Assembly (NCBI RefSeq): GCF_963678635.1
Contig: NC_087062.1
Coordinates: forward strand, 26,007,419-26,071,418
DNA length: 64,000 nt
Source of the DNA: Symsagittifera roscoffensis
Lineage: Eukaryota; Xenacoelomorpha; Acoela; Convolutidae
Direction: 5' to 3'
The translations under genes and the position numbers were made by a program. Below the pieces are notes generated by a model. It worked only from the letters and a program-made list of their open reading frames with translations, was not told where the DNA came from and searched no databases. Below are positions 33,232 through 45,409 of the stretch, in pieces; within the stretch, counting starts at the first letter, position 1, and every line of letters starts with the position of its first letter.

Positions 33232-33697
33232 CAAAGCTTTTTTGAGAATTTTCGAGGAAAGCGACGAAACATTTGTTCTCGGGGTTGCTTTCTTATTCGC
33301 CTGAAACTAGCAGTTTTGTTTAAACAAGCTCTTTTTGAGGTATTTTTTCTAAATCACCCAAAAATTTTTGATGTCTTGAGCTCCAATTTTAAAAAGGGGT
33401 TTCTATTGTGATCGTTCTTTTGTGAAGTAATGGGGGTTTAAAGCTTGCGATTATGGCAATTTTGGGACAATTAACGAAAATTAAAAATTAAATTAGCGAA
33501 AATTAAATACATCCTAGAAATCTTATGAAATTTTAAAGTCGTTTTTTTTTCATAATTGCTACGTTACTGGGTGCGAAGTCTATCACTTTGTTTTTTATAT
33601 GGCGAGTGGGGGATGATAATTTTAAAAATCTCAAAAGCTCAAAAGGCCTTAAAAGGCAGTCGGAATTTTCGGGCTTTGTCTAGATACGAGCAGTCTT
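33232..33697 (+). repeat. Family A repeat, nearly full copy
   Basis: Left part 'gcgacgaaacatttgttctcgggg', middle 'gggggtttaaagcttgcg' and 'tttatatggcgagtgggg', right end GGCAGTCGGAATTTTCGGGC then GAGCAGTC. The hairpin is worn (GGGCTTTGTCTAG). Confidence 0.7.
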
Positions 33698-35035
33698 TTT
33701 CAAAATTTTGTTCTCAAATAACTATCTGAAAAGTCGAATTTGGTCTGATGAAAAAAAAACCACACCGAGCACATGTTTTTTATCAGTTTGTTAAGTGACG
33801 CACAAAACAAAATTTAAAACAATTAAAAAAACTAGCCTTACTTGCTATCCTTGATTCCGATCCACTCTACCTACGACACGAGAAAAGGCATGCTCGCCAT
33901 AAAATTAACATTAAGAACAAGTCGATTAAATTTTACACCCGGCTTCTACGTTTGATGAACCTAATTGTCATATAAACCATATGAACATTTTTTTTATCTA
34001 ACTAAACGTAAGCACATATATTTCTTCTGAGCACCGAGCGCAAATGCTATTAGTAGGCTCAATTGAGAGAAAGGTTATTGCATGTTTTTGTACCTAAAGT
34101 CTTGTTCGTTTTGTTGATTTTTATAAGATTGTTGCATATCTTTGTGCCAAAAACTTTTTTTATGATGATTTTCATATATTATTGATTTTTTTTGTGCACA
34201 AATTTTTGTTAAGGTTGTTAATTTTTATCACTTCATTGCATATTTTGTGTATCTAAAATCTTGTTTATATTGATGGTTTTCATGAGATCATTGCATAGTT
34301 TTGCGCCCAAATTTTTTTGCGCTGGACAGTTTTTATGATTTGCTTGGTTTAGCTTGATTTCAACTTTTGTTTTGAGCTTTGAAATTTTGAAATAGCATGC
34401 TTCTAAGAAAAAAAAACATTTTTTAGCTGATATAAACCATTTTTTAGACAAAATAATATATTTCGAGGGTCCGTAATATCAGCAATTTTAAGGCAATTTT
34501 ATATAGTTTTTTATTGCTATTTTTTGACATTTTTATGGCAAAAACAATAAATGTTTTTTTTGCAATTCCGGCGAAAACAATAGCTTTTATTGCGGTTTCA
34601 TGGCGGTCTTAGGAAATAAAAATATATATTTCATTGTGATTACGTGGAGATAGAAATATATTTTTGTAGATTTTTAATGCAATATAATGCTCAGGAAAAT
34701 AATCCATTTTCTTTCTATTATAATAGAACATGTTGCTTAATTTGGTTACACATAAAAACTATAATGGCAACTTTTTCAATAAAATCTTTTTTTATCACAG
34801 AAACTTCGATGCGGGTAGTTTCTTAATTACTTATAAATTTCGTTAGATGTTTAAAATTAATTCGGCATGAAAACTAGTAGAAACTTTTATATGAGCATCC
34901 GGTTGAACCACAGTGTGTTTGCTTTATCCATCATGGTATATCATTACGTTTCGGTTTTTTCTACACTTCTAGAGAAACTTTTTTTTTTTTAAAAAGAAAA
35001 CCGTTTCAGATGTCTAAAGAATAAAAAAACTGACC
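33698..35035. other. VGLUT intron, no gene seen
   Basis: Very AT-rich (34080-34900 especially). An imperfect direct repetition of 'tttttatgatttg', 'ttgtgcacaaat' and 'cttgttt.tattgat' style phrases occurs at 34080-34340 with roughly 80-90-bp spacing. No coding frame. Confidence 0.35.
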
Positions 35036-35516
35036 ATACCAGGGCGAGGCACTGACTATTGCGGCTGCTTTTTATTTTTTGTGGAGTAATTTAAAATAAA
35101 ATAATAAATGAAATCTTCAAAAAATTTTACTGAAAAAATTTCAGTTTTTTAAAATTGTTTTTACTGAAAATAATCCCCCCACACGCTATGTAAAGTACAA
35201 AGTGATATTTTTTCCATATAATAAAGTATTAAATAGACCAAAGAACATGGTTGAATCCGTTTTAACTATAAGCCATAATAGCACGCAACATATCGCGCGG
35301 TAATTTTCCCAAATTGGCAATCCTTATCCCCATAACTTTACGAAGATTGATCACAAGCGAAATATCTTATCAAATTTGAGCTCAGGACAACAATACCACT
35401 TTCCGAATGATATTTAAAAACTCCGCCGAAAAAAGTTAGTTAAAAAATCGAAATTTGTTTAGAGAAAAACCCCGAGCACAAATATTCAGTCATTTTCTTC
35501 GAACAAAAATGCTTGA
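35036..35516 (-). repeat. Family A repeat, inverted copy
   Basis: Reverse complement of the family: starts with a worn ACCAGGGCGAGGCACTGACT, then 'cccccacacgctatgtaaag' and 'caaattggcaatccttat', and ends with 'ccccgagcacaaatattcag'. Confidence 0.7.
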
Positions 35517-38011
35517 ACAAAAATGTTTGAATGGGTCCGATATGTAGTGAGTAAATTACAGCGAGTGATATTTTCCAATCCTTACTTGAATTCGGTTAAT
35601 TTCTTAGTTTTACTGCGAGCATTATAAATTAATTGTGGATCCTTGCCCATGCAAAATCGAGATTAAAGGCGCATCAGTATACTAAATACTTTTAGAAGTG
35701 ACGGAGTTTCAAGATTTGCCTTTAAAGTTTGTTATTGAACTTTTAAACTATTAATGTTGCCTAGTGAAAATTTTCACTTTCAGTGAACGTTATAAATAGT
35801 TTTAACCAGAGAGTTTCCAACATATATTTTTTCACTTTTTACTAAAAATCCACTAGTAGAGGTCAATTTACAGACCTTAATATCTTAATTTAAATAATTT
35901 TTAATTTCAGATTTCGTTTTTTTGGTCACGAACTTTTTTTGCATGATGAACAAATGAGCATCGAATATATCATACGTTTTGAATTGAGCCTGGCTGGAAG
36001 TCAATAAAATTAGACATTAACGTGAAAAAAAAGCAGATGAGTTCAGAGTGGGAAGAAAGTAAGAACAGACCATAAAATTTGTATTTTGCGTCTCTATAAC
36101 ATAAGATCTAAAGGTTGACGATATATTTTACAGGATATAAATAACTTCCTAGGAAAATGTGGTGAAAATTGAAAGGATGGTGAAAAAAAGACAAGGAAAA
36201 GATGAAAAAAAAAATAAGAAGGAAAAATAAGGGTTGAAAACGCTTGGTAAAAGTTCGGCGGGTAGAAAAAAGTTTTCTGAGTCAACAATTGAATCGATTG
36301 AATATAGGGTTCTCTCGTGGTGTGAAGGTGTGTGGATGGGGGTGGGGAAGGGGGACGGGGTTATTGGGTAGACTTCTGAATAAAATAAGTGAAATCCATA
36401 CATTTGGGCCATATTTTGCAGGCTCCTTCCATGCATAGTTTTTCATTGTGGTATGTCGAATACTTTTGACATATTTTGCGTCCCGCGATAAGCTAGTCAA
36501 CAAAGAACAGTCTTGTACACAGATGAAGTGATTTTGAAAAAATTGAAAGTGAATAAAATTTTTTGACGATTAGATCAGATAAGCAAAAATACCCGGCCAT
36601 TTTTTTCGACGCCGAGAAACTGTTTGCAGTTTGTTCAAGGATACTCAAATCAAGACTAAAAGACTTCAAATATTACACATGACTCAATCGTTCACCCCGC
36701 GCGACGTTTGATGTGTCTTTTTTGCTGCTTGAATTTTTGTGGAAAAAAAATCTGACAACTTGGATCCAAATTGTTTATAGTGGTATAAATAGGAAATATT
36801 TATGAATGATATCTATTATTTGCTTGTAGCCTTAAAGTTTTTGAATATTTTGAAATTTTGAGCCTAAAAATGGCTTTGACGTACATGAGATTTAAGAAAA
36901 AAAAATTTTTGCCTTGACTTCTCGAAATCGTCTCAGAAGTTTTTTGCGAGACGTGGTGTTGCAGTGTTAGTGATACTGGTCAAACAATCGTTTGATTACG
37001 GATTCAACTCGTACGCGTGAGCTGAAATTTGCAAAGTGAGTTCTCCATAAGGTGCCGTAGCTTTGCTGAACTCGGGCTCAACAAAAAGGGATACTCGGGA
37101 GTTTCATTTCTTGAAGCTAATGTTTGCCTCTATCCAAACTGCCATCGAGACTTTCATTTCACGATCTCAATTTTTTACCAGTTGATATTTCCCTCAAATG
37201 GTTTTTTCAAATTTTTTCGAATTTGCTCAAGTCAAAAACTATATTTTAGTAAGTTTCTTGCAGCATGAAATTTAGTTGAAAATGAGCCGATCGTTTCTAC
37301 AAAAGCAGACAGTTATCAGCTATGTTTGACTATAAAATGAACTTGACTCCCAAATTGTCCACCTGCTTCTAATCCACTAAGTATACCATTCTAGTTGAAA
37401 TTACTATCCCCCTTATTAAAGTCTCTGTTGCTCCTAATACATTGTTTCGGTCTGCGATATAATTCGATTTACTTTTTTCTATTCAAAACGATAAATTCAA
37501 ATTTTAGTGATGCAACTTTTGCGGTTCAAAGCTGCGTGTTTCAAGGCAATCCGGCGCCTGGATTGTTTTTTGCGTTTAAAAGAACATGTTGAAAGCAAAT
37601 GATTTTGAAATTGTTTTCTTTTATGAGTAAAAAACGAATCATCTAAACTTCTTTGGTATTAAAGATGCTTTGCTAGAACATGCAAAATACTTTTGCTTCT
37701 CGATTTATAAAATCTTGGCCATCAAAAGTAGGGGAAAACGTTGCTTCAGCTGATGTCATTTAAAAAAACCGAAAATTTTGTAGTCGCGCCAAAGAGTTAA
37801 TGCAATTAAATTACAGAAAGTTCGTCTTCAGAAAACGCCACGCCGTAAATTTGATAAAATTTCCCCGCGCAAGTGAAACCGAAACGCTTCAACGAATAAT
37901 TGGTATTGAAATTGTTAAGATCTATTTCAGCAGGCAAAACGCTAAATGAACAATGTTTTTTTTTGTTTCTTGGGTTCATTGCGCCCACACTGGAGAGTTT
38001 GGATGACTTAC
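35517..38011. other. VGLUT intron, no gene seen
   Basis: AT-rich intron just 3' of the first coding exon. The only notable site is a G-rich run at 36338-36360 (listed separately). No open exon with good borders was found. Confidence 0.4.
36338..36360 (+). other. G-quadruplex motif
   Basis: Four runs of four or five G separated by 1-2 bases (GGGGGTGGGGAA then GGGGGACGGGG), preceded by GTGTGTGGAT. It meets the usual G4 pattern with very short loops. In an AT-rich intron this is an isolated event; it lies on the non-template side of the VGLUT gene only if the minus strand is transcribed, which makes the plus strand the template. Confidence 0.7.
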
Positions 38012-38153
38012 TGTTTGTATCCAGCCGCTCTGCCCTTGACAGCACCTGCGAATCCAGCCATGTTGTCCAGAAGTCTGTCAGCCATAGAGACAAGATTTGA
38101 AGACGCCCGTTTGTATTAGGTCACTTCAATCCTAGTTGAAGTCTTCGATGGAA
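38012..38153 (-). CDS. VGlut: Vesicular glutamate transporter, first coding exon
   Basis: An acceptor CGTTTACAG (AG at 38154-38155) opens a 142-bp exon with 68 bases of 5' UTR, an ATG at 38083-38085 and 24 codons (MADRLLDNMAGFAGAVKG, then RAAGYK) plus CA. It ends at a strong donor GTAAGT (38006-38011). The left-over CA joins the G that starts the exon at 13535 to make Gln, keeping the frame into the acidic segment and TM1. This predicts a 149-residue N-terminal part up to the end of exon 3. The small-residue and Lys-rich start with no signal peptide fits the cytoplasmic tail of a vesicular carrier. It is GC-richer than the flanks. An acceptor before the UTR implies at least one further untranslated exon to the right. 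The link to exons 2 and 3 spans a 24.5-kb intron and rests on phase and strand, so it could be another gene's first exon. Confidence 0.6.
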
Positions 38154-40489
38154 CTGTAAACGAAAATAGACTTTAATTGTTGCATAATTCATAAAAACCA
38201 GTGATGTCCTTTTTGATATGAGTTTTAAATTAAATTTTCTTAACTCAATTCACAATTCACTCAATTTACAGCTCAATTCGAGATTTGAGTTGCAAATAAT
38301 CGAATTGAAAAAGGAGCCTTGATTATTTATCAAATTATGTACAAAGATACCGTTTGGACTACTTTTTAGACAAAAAACATGTATATTTTTTGCACGCAGA
38401 AAATTTTCCGAAAAGGTTTTTTGAGCATAGGCTTGATTTAAAGCTAGGCAGAATAACAAAACTTTTTCCTTTCTTCATTATATGTTGCATCATGAGCACT
38501 TTTTCCATAAAACCCACAATTTTTTTGCTTAGAATTGTGTGAAAAACTTTTTTTCATGAATATGGTTTAACTCGGGCAACCACGCAAGAAATTTTTTACA
38601 GAGGCCAACGGCTTCGTTGTTTTTTTTCCAAAGAGTGATATGGAGCAAATTACAACCGTTAGTTATATCAGTTAAAAATCAAATTTCACATAATTATTAA
38701 GTTAAAAAATCAATTGAGCTCTCGTTTTTAATAAATGAGAACTAAAACGGTTCTAAGTAATTTGTTTGCAAAAATCGAAATCAGGGCTAAAAATTCATCG
38801 CAAAAATCGAAAAGTTTCGGTCTCAAAAAACGCCAATTGGTGGTTTTCATGTATACAACTAGCAGTTTATGAAATTTTTGAAAATGTTGAAAAATGGCCC
38901 ATTATACATACCATGTATCAGTTTATGACTTTCACCTTTCAAAAAATGGCTGAACAATCGACCCGAAAAGTGCTAGTTTAGCCTTTATGAACAACCATTC
39001 ATTGTTATTGACCAAATTCTTAACACAGTCACATAAAACAAACTTCTATTTGCACTTTGAACAATTTGAAATTTAGCCTCAAGAGTCCTCGGCTTGTAGT
39101 TTTTTGTCTTGGTTTCCTAGAACCAGTAAATAGACGTCTTCTAAATTTTTGACAATTAGAAGCAACTTTTGCAGAACTGATATTTCTACAAAATGAGTCG
39201 CAAAACTGAGCGGCAAATTAGGATACGGCAAATTTTCAACAAACCGCAGTCTACACACCACAAAAACTTAATGCCGAACTAACATCAGAATTACGAAACA
39301 TAAATGCATAACAGCGTAGTGCTCACAGCAGTCGCACAAAGGTGTTGCGAACTGGTTAACGTAAATTAGAAACTTGAACAAAAATTAGACCCGGTTATCG
39401 CCGTGAAGGAGGATTTTAGATTAATGATACAAAGAAAGCATTCTCTCAATAACGGAATTTATGAAAATCAAAATTTGCCGTTAATGGTCATTAATTTCTT
39501 TTACCATCAATATTTCCAATCCTGCTTTCCAGACCATTCTGTTGCAAATTTCGAAAAATTGTGGATTTGTTAAGCTTGAGGTGTTTTTCCTGATAATCTT
39601 CAGTAATTATGGCCAAAGCTATCGACACAATTTTATATCACAAATGTTCAATGACATCAGTTCTAAGTCGAAACGTTTTTTCAACTCGATAAAAAGTCTT
39701 TAAATTGAGCCATTGAAAATGGGCGATTGAGACTAATTTATGGGTGCCTTGAGTTCATCTCTGCCTGGGTGCAAATATTTAAACAGTGAATGGACGCGAA
39801 CAAAGTTCATTAAAATTTATATAAGAAAACTAATTGCTCTAGCTAATTTGCAACACTTAAAACCAATGCAAACTTCATTTTTCCCCGAAAAAGCTTATTT
39901 TTCAAAATTGTGTGTTCATTTGTTTTAGTCAACCCCAAACGCCTTACCCATAGCTTGATTGAGCTGAGATAGACAATTATATAATTATTTCAAGATATAT
40001 TTATATACCCATAATGTCAGAATTTTGCTTAAATGTCTAAATTTTTTGAAATGATTCAAAAGGAAGGGTCGTTCATTCAGTTTCAGATCTTCAAGTTAAT
40101 TAGGAGTTTTTTTCGTTTCCTCTGATTAATTTGTATAAGTCAATCAAACAGTCTGTCGTTGAGTCGGCTATAATACAGATTTAAGCGGGTCAGGCTGCCC
40201 TTTACAGCTGAAGTAAAAGAAAGTTTTTTGCCTAAAAACAAACGACAAAATAATAGACAAAAAATTATGACCTTTTTTCTTCACTTTGTCTTCCTTTCAA
40301 TTCCCCCAGGCTATGTAAATTACAAATGGGTGTATTGACTGCGTCATATTTTAATGATAAGATCAATTTGATGGCCTCAACATGATTTGGAATAAATCAA
40401 TTTTGTGCTTTTTCAATTTGAGCTGGTTTAATATATATTTTTTTCAATTTGAGACACGGATAGTATATCTTTCAGATCGTATACAAAAC
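38154..40489. other. No gene seen
   Basis: AT-rich sequence upstream of the VGLUT start exon. No promoter motif or untranslated exon can be placed with support. Confidence 0.35.
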
Positions 40490-40585
40490 TTTTTTCAACA
40501 TGTGTAGTTGAAAAGCGGACTTACGTTAAAAAGTCACAAAAACACCCTAAGCATAAATATTCCGTCACTTTCTTGAAAAGTCGGA
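40490..40585 (-). repeat. Family A end fragment
   Basis: 'aacaccctaagcataaatattccgtcact' and 'cttgaaaagtcgga' match the inverted left end of family A. Confidence 0.5.
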
Positions 40586-40600
40586 AACAACCCCTATTGG

Positions 40601-40648
40601 TACGTTTTTGCCTGAATACGTTTTTGCCTGAATACGTTTTTGCCTGAA
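40601..40648 (+). repeat. Three tandem copies of a 16-bp unit
   Basis: TACGTTTTTGCCTGAA repeated three times without error, starting 16 bases after a family A end. Likely a recent slippage or an end-associated array. Confidence 0.9.
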
Positions 40649-42481
40649 ACTTGGAATAAAAACACAGAATTTGGACACAATGTGGCAAAAAAATCATTGC
40701 AATTTTTAATCAGATTTTTGAAAGTTTTCTGGAGAACAAACATAGCAGCCAAAAAAAATCTCTCTCTCTCTGTAAAATTCAGAACGAAAAAACCTCAAGC
40801 TTGCATATTCTATCGGGGCTTTTTAGGTATTAAAATGGTCTCTAATTCTCATCAATATAGAGGATATTAATGTCGGGGTTAATGCAGTTCCAAGGGTAAT
40901 TGAAGCTCATCTCCAACTCATATCACTGCACGATACGTCCTCGAAGCCCCAAATTAAACCCACGCGGAGGTCTTTGTCTCTATCTTCCATTAATCAATGC
41001 CAACCTAATCTAATTCGAATAAACGTATACGATTTTCTGGCTTAAAGAAATTACTTTCAATGATAGATTTTCCGCAACTAAAAAAAATGAAAAAAAAACG
41101 ACAAAAAAGAATCGTACAATAGTCGAATCTTAGCTCGATATCTGAAAATCAGCTATGGTTAATTGTATTTTTATGCGGTTTATTTTTCTAAAAATACGAG
41201 AAAAAGAGGCAAACTTATCCATTCAAAATTCAAGTCCAAAGGCAGTTTGGTTTGAGCCATAAAAGGAATAATAATTCATTTATGACCATGTGTTTATGTA
41301 GATCAAAAAAACTTATTGTTTTCAGGGAAAACTAGAGATTTTTTCAAGATGAAGATGAAATGTCATTCCAATCACCTGAAGACCGGATGAACAAAGTCAT
41401 CAATATGTCACAAAAAAGATGGAATATTATAGTCTACTGAAAGTAATCCATATACTGCATGCACTTGCATTGAATTTAGAGTCGTAATTTAACAGCCGAA
41501 GACATGGTTATATCTTGCTTTGGTTTCAAAATTAAGGATTATGTTCATATTTTCCCACTTTTTTCTGCTGATTATATCGACAAAAGGAAGTTTTAAATCT
41601 GTTTTCATTGAATAACATCATTAAGTGTATTTTCCGCTTTCCGCTTCACAAACTGCATCAGTCAGTTTCATACAAAGACAGATCGAAGTTTTTTCGTGTT
41701 TTGATTTTGATAGATGTTTTTAGCATTTATAAGCTAAACCGGAAATAAAACGCCTTCTGAATTGTAAGGAGTACTTGGCGGCATCAGAAACCTAAATCAT
41801 TTACTTTGGCTAATGATGATTGCATCCAAAATTCTCGCATTTTTTTTGCACAGACATTTTCCGATAGTGCTGTTTTTGCGATATCTCAGGTGCCTTAAAA
41901 AATGATCGTTGATTATCAAGTGTGATATCATTTTTGAGTAGTTTCAGTCATGATTTGAACTATCGCCAAAAATTTTGCCCAAAATTAGCAATAATAATTG
42001 TATTAAGATTATGCATCAAATTGAACAATCTGAAAGAAAAACCAAACACCTTGTTTGACCAACATACTCTTAAAAAGCTAGTTGCGAGTCATACAACTCC
42101 ATACATTCTGTTTATGAAAAAAATGTTAGTCGTACAATTTTCAAAAATGAGAGTTTTATGAGTAGCGTTCTTTCATAATGAAAATGTATGATCATATATG
42201 AGTAATTTAGGTCTTGCATTCTCCATAAGGAAACTGTTGACCATATATGGGAAACTTAACTTCTATTACATAACGTAGAATAAAATCAGTGTGGTACATA
42301 AAATAACCAAAAATCACAATGCGAGTTTTGTAGTGAAAGTAAAAAAAATTGTTTTCATAAAATTTTTTTTGAGAATTGATAAACCAAAATAAAAAGCCAC
42401 GATTTCCGACCACGGAGTTTTTCAAAGTAATAAATGTTGTTCAACAGATTGCATTTTTGTTAAATTATATAGTTTGTTATA
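40649..42481. other. No gene seen
   Basis: AT-rich. 40900-41030 is somewhat richer in G/C without an exon-like frame. Nothing else can be supported. Confidence 0.35.
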
Positions 42482-42940
42482 AGGGCCTAGGAAATTAGAC
42501 GATAAGCAAATTAGACGGATTCTACAAAAACGAAATTAGACGGAATTTATTTTTTACAGATCTGGCATTTTAGACGAAAAAGCTATGAAAAGGAAAGGGC
42601 CATTAAAATTTTTTCTTAAGAGTCAAGTTTTACAAATACAAAAAGAACATAAGATGTTAATACGTATCAAAACAATTAGTTTAAATGAACAAAAAATGTC
42701 AAATCCGAATATTACAAGAGAGTTTTGAATTATGCATGAGTGACTTGTAAAATTTTTGGCTCCCGAAATTTAACTGTTGTCTACAAACAATTATATTTTC
42801 TCACGCAATTTGTCTGCAAACAGTTTTAATCTCTCGCACTTTTGTCTATTTTCTCACAATGGAAGTTTTGCAAAATCGTCTATATTCCTTTTAAATACCT
42901 CCGTCTAATTTGCTTATCGTCTAATTTCTCAACCCCCTTT
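42482..42940. mobile_element. 459-bp MITE, GAAATTAGACG TIRs
   Basis: GAAATTAGACGATAAGCAAA followed by TTAGACGG at the left (42491-42518) is inversely repeated at the right (42901-42928: CCGTCTAATTTGCTTATCGT then CTAATTTC). A further 'attagacgga' and 'ttagacgaaa' lie inside the left half. Outer bases (AGGGCCTAG versus CAACCCCCT) pair loosely. No coding frame. Class unknown; the duplication at the insertion site is not clear. Confidence 0.8.
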
Positions 42941-42943
42941 GTC

Positions 42944-43500
42944 AAAGTTTAGTGATCTTCTTTAAGTCAACTAAGATGACATTGTTATAGTTTATAGTTT
43001 ATTTTACTTTAGTGATCTTCCTTAAATCAACTCAGATGACTTTTTTTTTAATTATAGTTTATTATAGTTTAGTGATCTTCGTTAAGTTAACTGAGATGAC
43101 ATTGCTCTATGTTATAGTTTGTTATAGTTTAGTGATCTTCGTTAATTCAACTGAGATGACATTGTTCGAGCTTATAGTTTGTTATAGTTTCGTGATCTTT
43201 CTTAAGTCAACTGAGATGACATTGTTATAGTTTATACTTTAATATAGTTTAGTGATCTTCCCTAAGTTAACTGAGATGACGTTGCTATAGGTTATAGTTT
43301 GTTATATTTTAGGAATTTTCCTTAAATCAACCGAGATGACATTGTTATATTTTATAGTTTGTTATAGTTTAGTATCTTCCTCAAGTCAGCTGCTATGACT
43401 TTGTTATAGTTTATACTTTGATATAGTTAAGTGATCTTCCTTAAGTCAACTGAGATGACATTTATACTTTATAGTTTGTTACAATTTAGTTATCGCCCTT
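42944..43500 (+). repeat. 60-bp minisatellite, nine copies
   Basis: Unit of about 60 bp: TTTAGTGATCTTCCTTAAGT, CAACTGAGATGACATTGTTA and TAGTTTATAGTTTGTTATAG, starting near 42947, 43007, 43067, 43127, 43187, 43247, 43307, 43366 and 43426, with a partial tenth at 43486. Being a multiple of three, it makes a spurious 72-codon frame (43012-43230) with a 20-residue period. It lies directly after the MITE at 42482-42940. Confidence 0.93.
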
Positions 43501-45409
43501 AATTCTTCAGAGTAAATCGGAAACAAAAAAATCAGACCAGCTTTTCTCGGCCGAAGAAAGCGTTTGTAAAAAAATTTATGAGTTTTTTCGGTTATTATGC
43601 CAAATTTGAGCCCCTTCAACAAAGAGTTCTTCAACTCAACTAAACTTGAGCAGAGATAAAACCACTCTACTTTACAATTACTTTCCACTCGAGTGCAGTT
43701 GTAACAACTAAAAAATGCGTTAGTATGAGGGTCTCAAAAACTTAAATTCTTGAAAATTAGACTTCATAAAAAGCCACTCAACCAACCTGGGAGAGTTCAA
43801 GGATTTGACTGAGGAAGTTTCGTTTTTTTTTTGGAAATGTGGCCTTTTTAGGTCAACCAAATGGATATTACTGCTGTCCCAGAACACTGTACGATTCCCG
43901 TGCTGAGGTTCAGCCGTTATTCCTTGCTATTTATGTAGCATCTCAATGAAAACTACTTCGTATCGCTTCTCAGGTATCATGTAAAAACAAAGTAAGTTGC
44001 ATAGCTAAATCTGCAAAATCTCACCGTTTTCTCATTGTTGATCTTAAAAATTCAAAGCTAAAACTTTGAATATGCCCTCAAAAGCCTTCTAAAGTTTGAG
44101 TCTCACCAAGTTTTTTAATTTTGGAAAAACTTATTCCATCTCTTATTCATCGGTAAACCCAATTTACCGTGTTACTTCAGCGCTAATTCGTTGCTAATAT
44201 GGGAATGAAATTTCGCTAGAGGTACAATAAGAATTGCTAACTCATGGATGGCGGGCGCTATTTTCTCGCTTTCGCAGAGCGCTGATTTTTCATGGAAGAT
44301 CAAAACGGGTTTTCATAGAAACTGGGTTTTTGTTACCTATCCCCTCAAATTAAGTTTTAAATGGCGCCAAAGTGTTCATCGAACTGAAATGGTTATCCTA
44401 AATAGTACCAAAGGGGGACGCTTTGGGTGATTAGTGAGTTGAGTCTGCATCAACCCCTCGTTTCTGCTTTCAATATCTGAAGATGATGAAAATCTCGCTG
44501 AAAACTGCAGCATTTTTGTTCAACTTCATACTTAAGATTTCAATTTTTGAAAAATGAAAATTCCCTGGCGCAAAACGTTGCCTACACAGTTAATAATGGC
44601 AATTACTATATATCTACATGTCCATGTGCGCTAAATAAGATGTCAAGAGAAAAAGGAAGCCGGGAAAATAATTTGCTATCTCGGAAAAATTCATGTCATC
44701 TCCGCAGGTAAGCAATTTATTTGTTCCCATTCGGAGATAAAATAGGATATTAAAAGGGCGCTTGGATAAGCATTAAAATAAAGACAGAAACTTTCCGGTG
44801 GGCAACTTTTCGCCAGGGGATTGAAAATTGTTCATTGGTGTAACCTCGACGCAAATAGTGTTGATGGGTAAGAAAATATTGAATCCTTTGAACTAAATTT
44901 CAGGTAGAGAGAGAGACTTTATTCAACTAATCTCAAGAGTCACAAAACACTAGATGACAATTTGTTAAGTTGCACTGAAGATAATTTTTAACCAACCACC
45001 TTGCCACTTAAACTTTAAAACCACGCAAGTTACCATTGAAATAAACATCGACACCGCCCACGAAAATGCATCTATAGTGAAAGAACAGATGATTTTTTAG
45101 AGTTCATGCGTGCCTAATTTTGTTTCCAATAACCCAAAATGTCCAGAAATTTACTCCAACTTTTTATTGTCAGATAATTACGAACAGAAGACTGTGGTGA
45201 AATCGATTGGGAGAGGAAGGTTCGCCCAACAAAGTAAACAAGCTTGCTCCAAGTTATGTACAAAATTGATCGGTGATGAAGTGTTCACGCCCGGAGCTCA
45301 TATACTATTGTACTTTTTTAGTTAATTGCAGAAAAAAAAATCTGTTGAAGAAAGTGAAACGTTCTTCAACCGCAATCGGGTATTAATTACCAATCACTTC
45401 TGCTGGAGG
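43501..45409. other. No gene seen
   Basis: AT-rich. A 23-base piece at 44403-44425 (agtaccaaagggggac) is identical in most bases to the interior of the hAT-type MITE at 46171-46193 and may be a fragment. 44640-44830 is slightly GC-richer. No coding frame is supported. Confidence 0.35.

Noticed and set aside
43012-43230. 72-codon plus-strand frame with transmembrane-like repeats
   Set aside because: It is a by-product of the 60-bp minisatellite, whose unit length is a multiple of three.
42944-43500. CRISPR-like array of regular repeats
   Set aside because: The whole 60-bp unit repeats, without unique spacers, and the context is eukaryotic.
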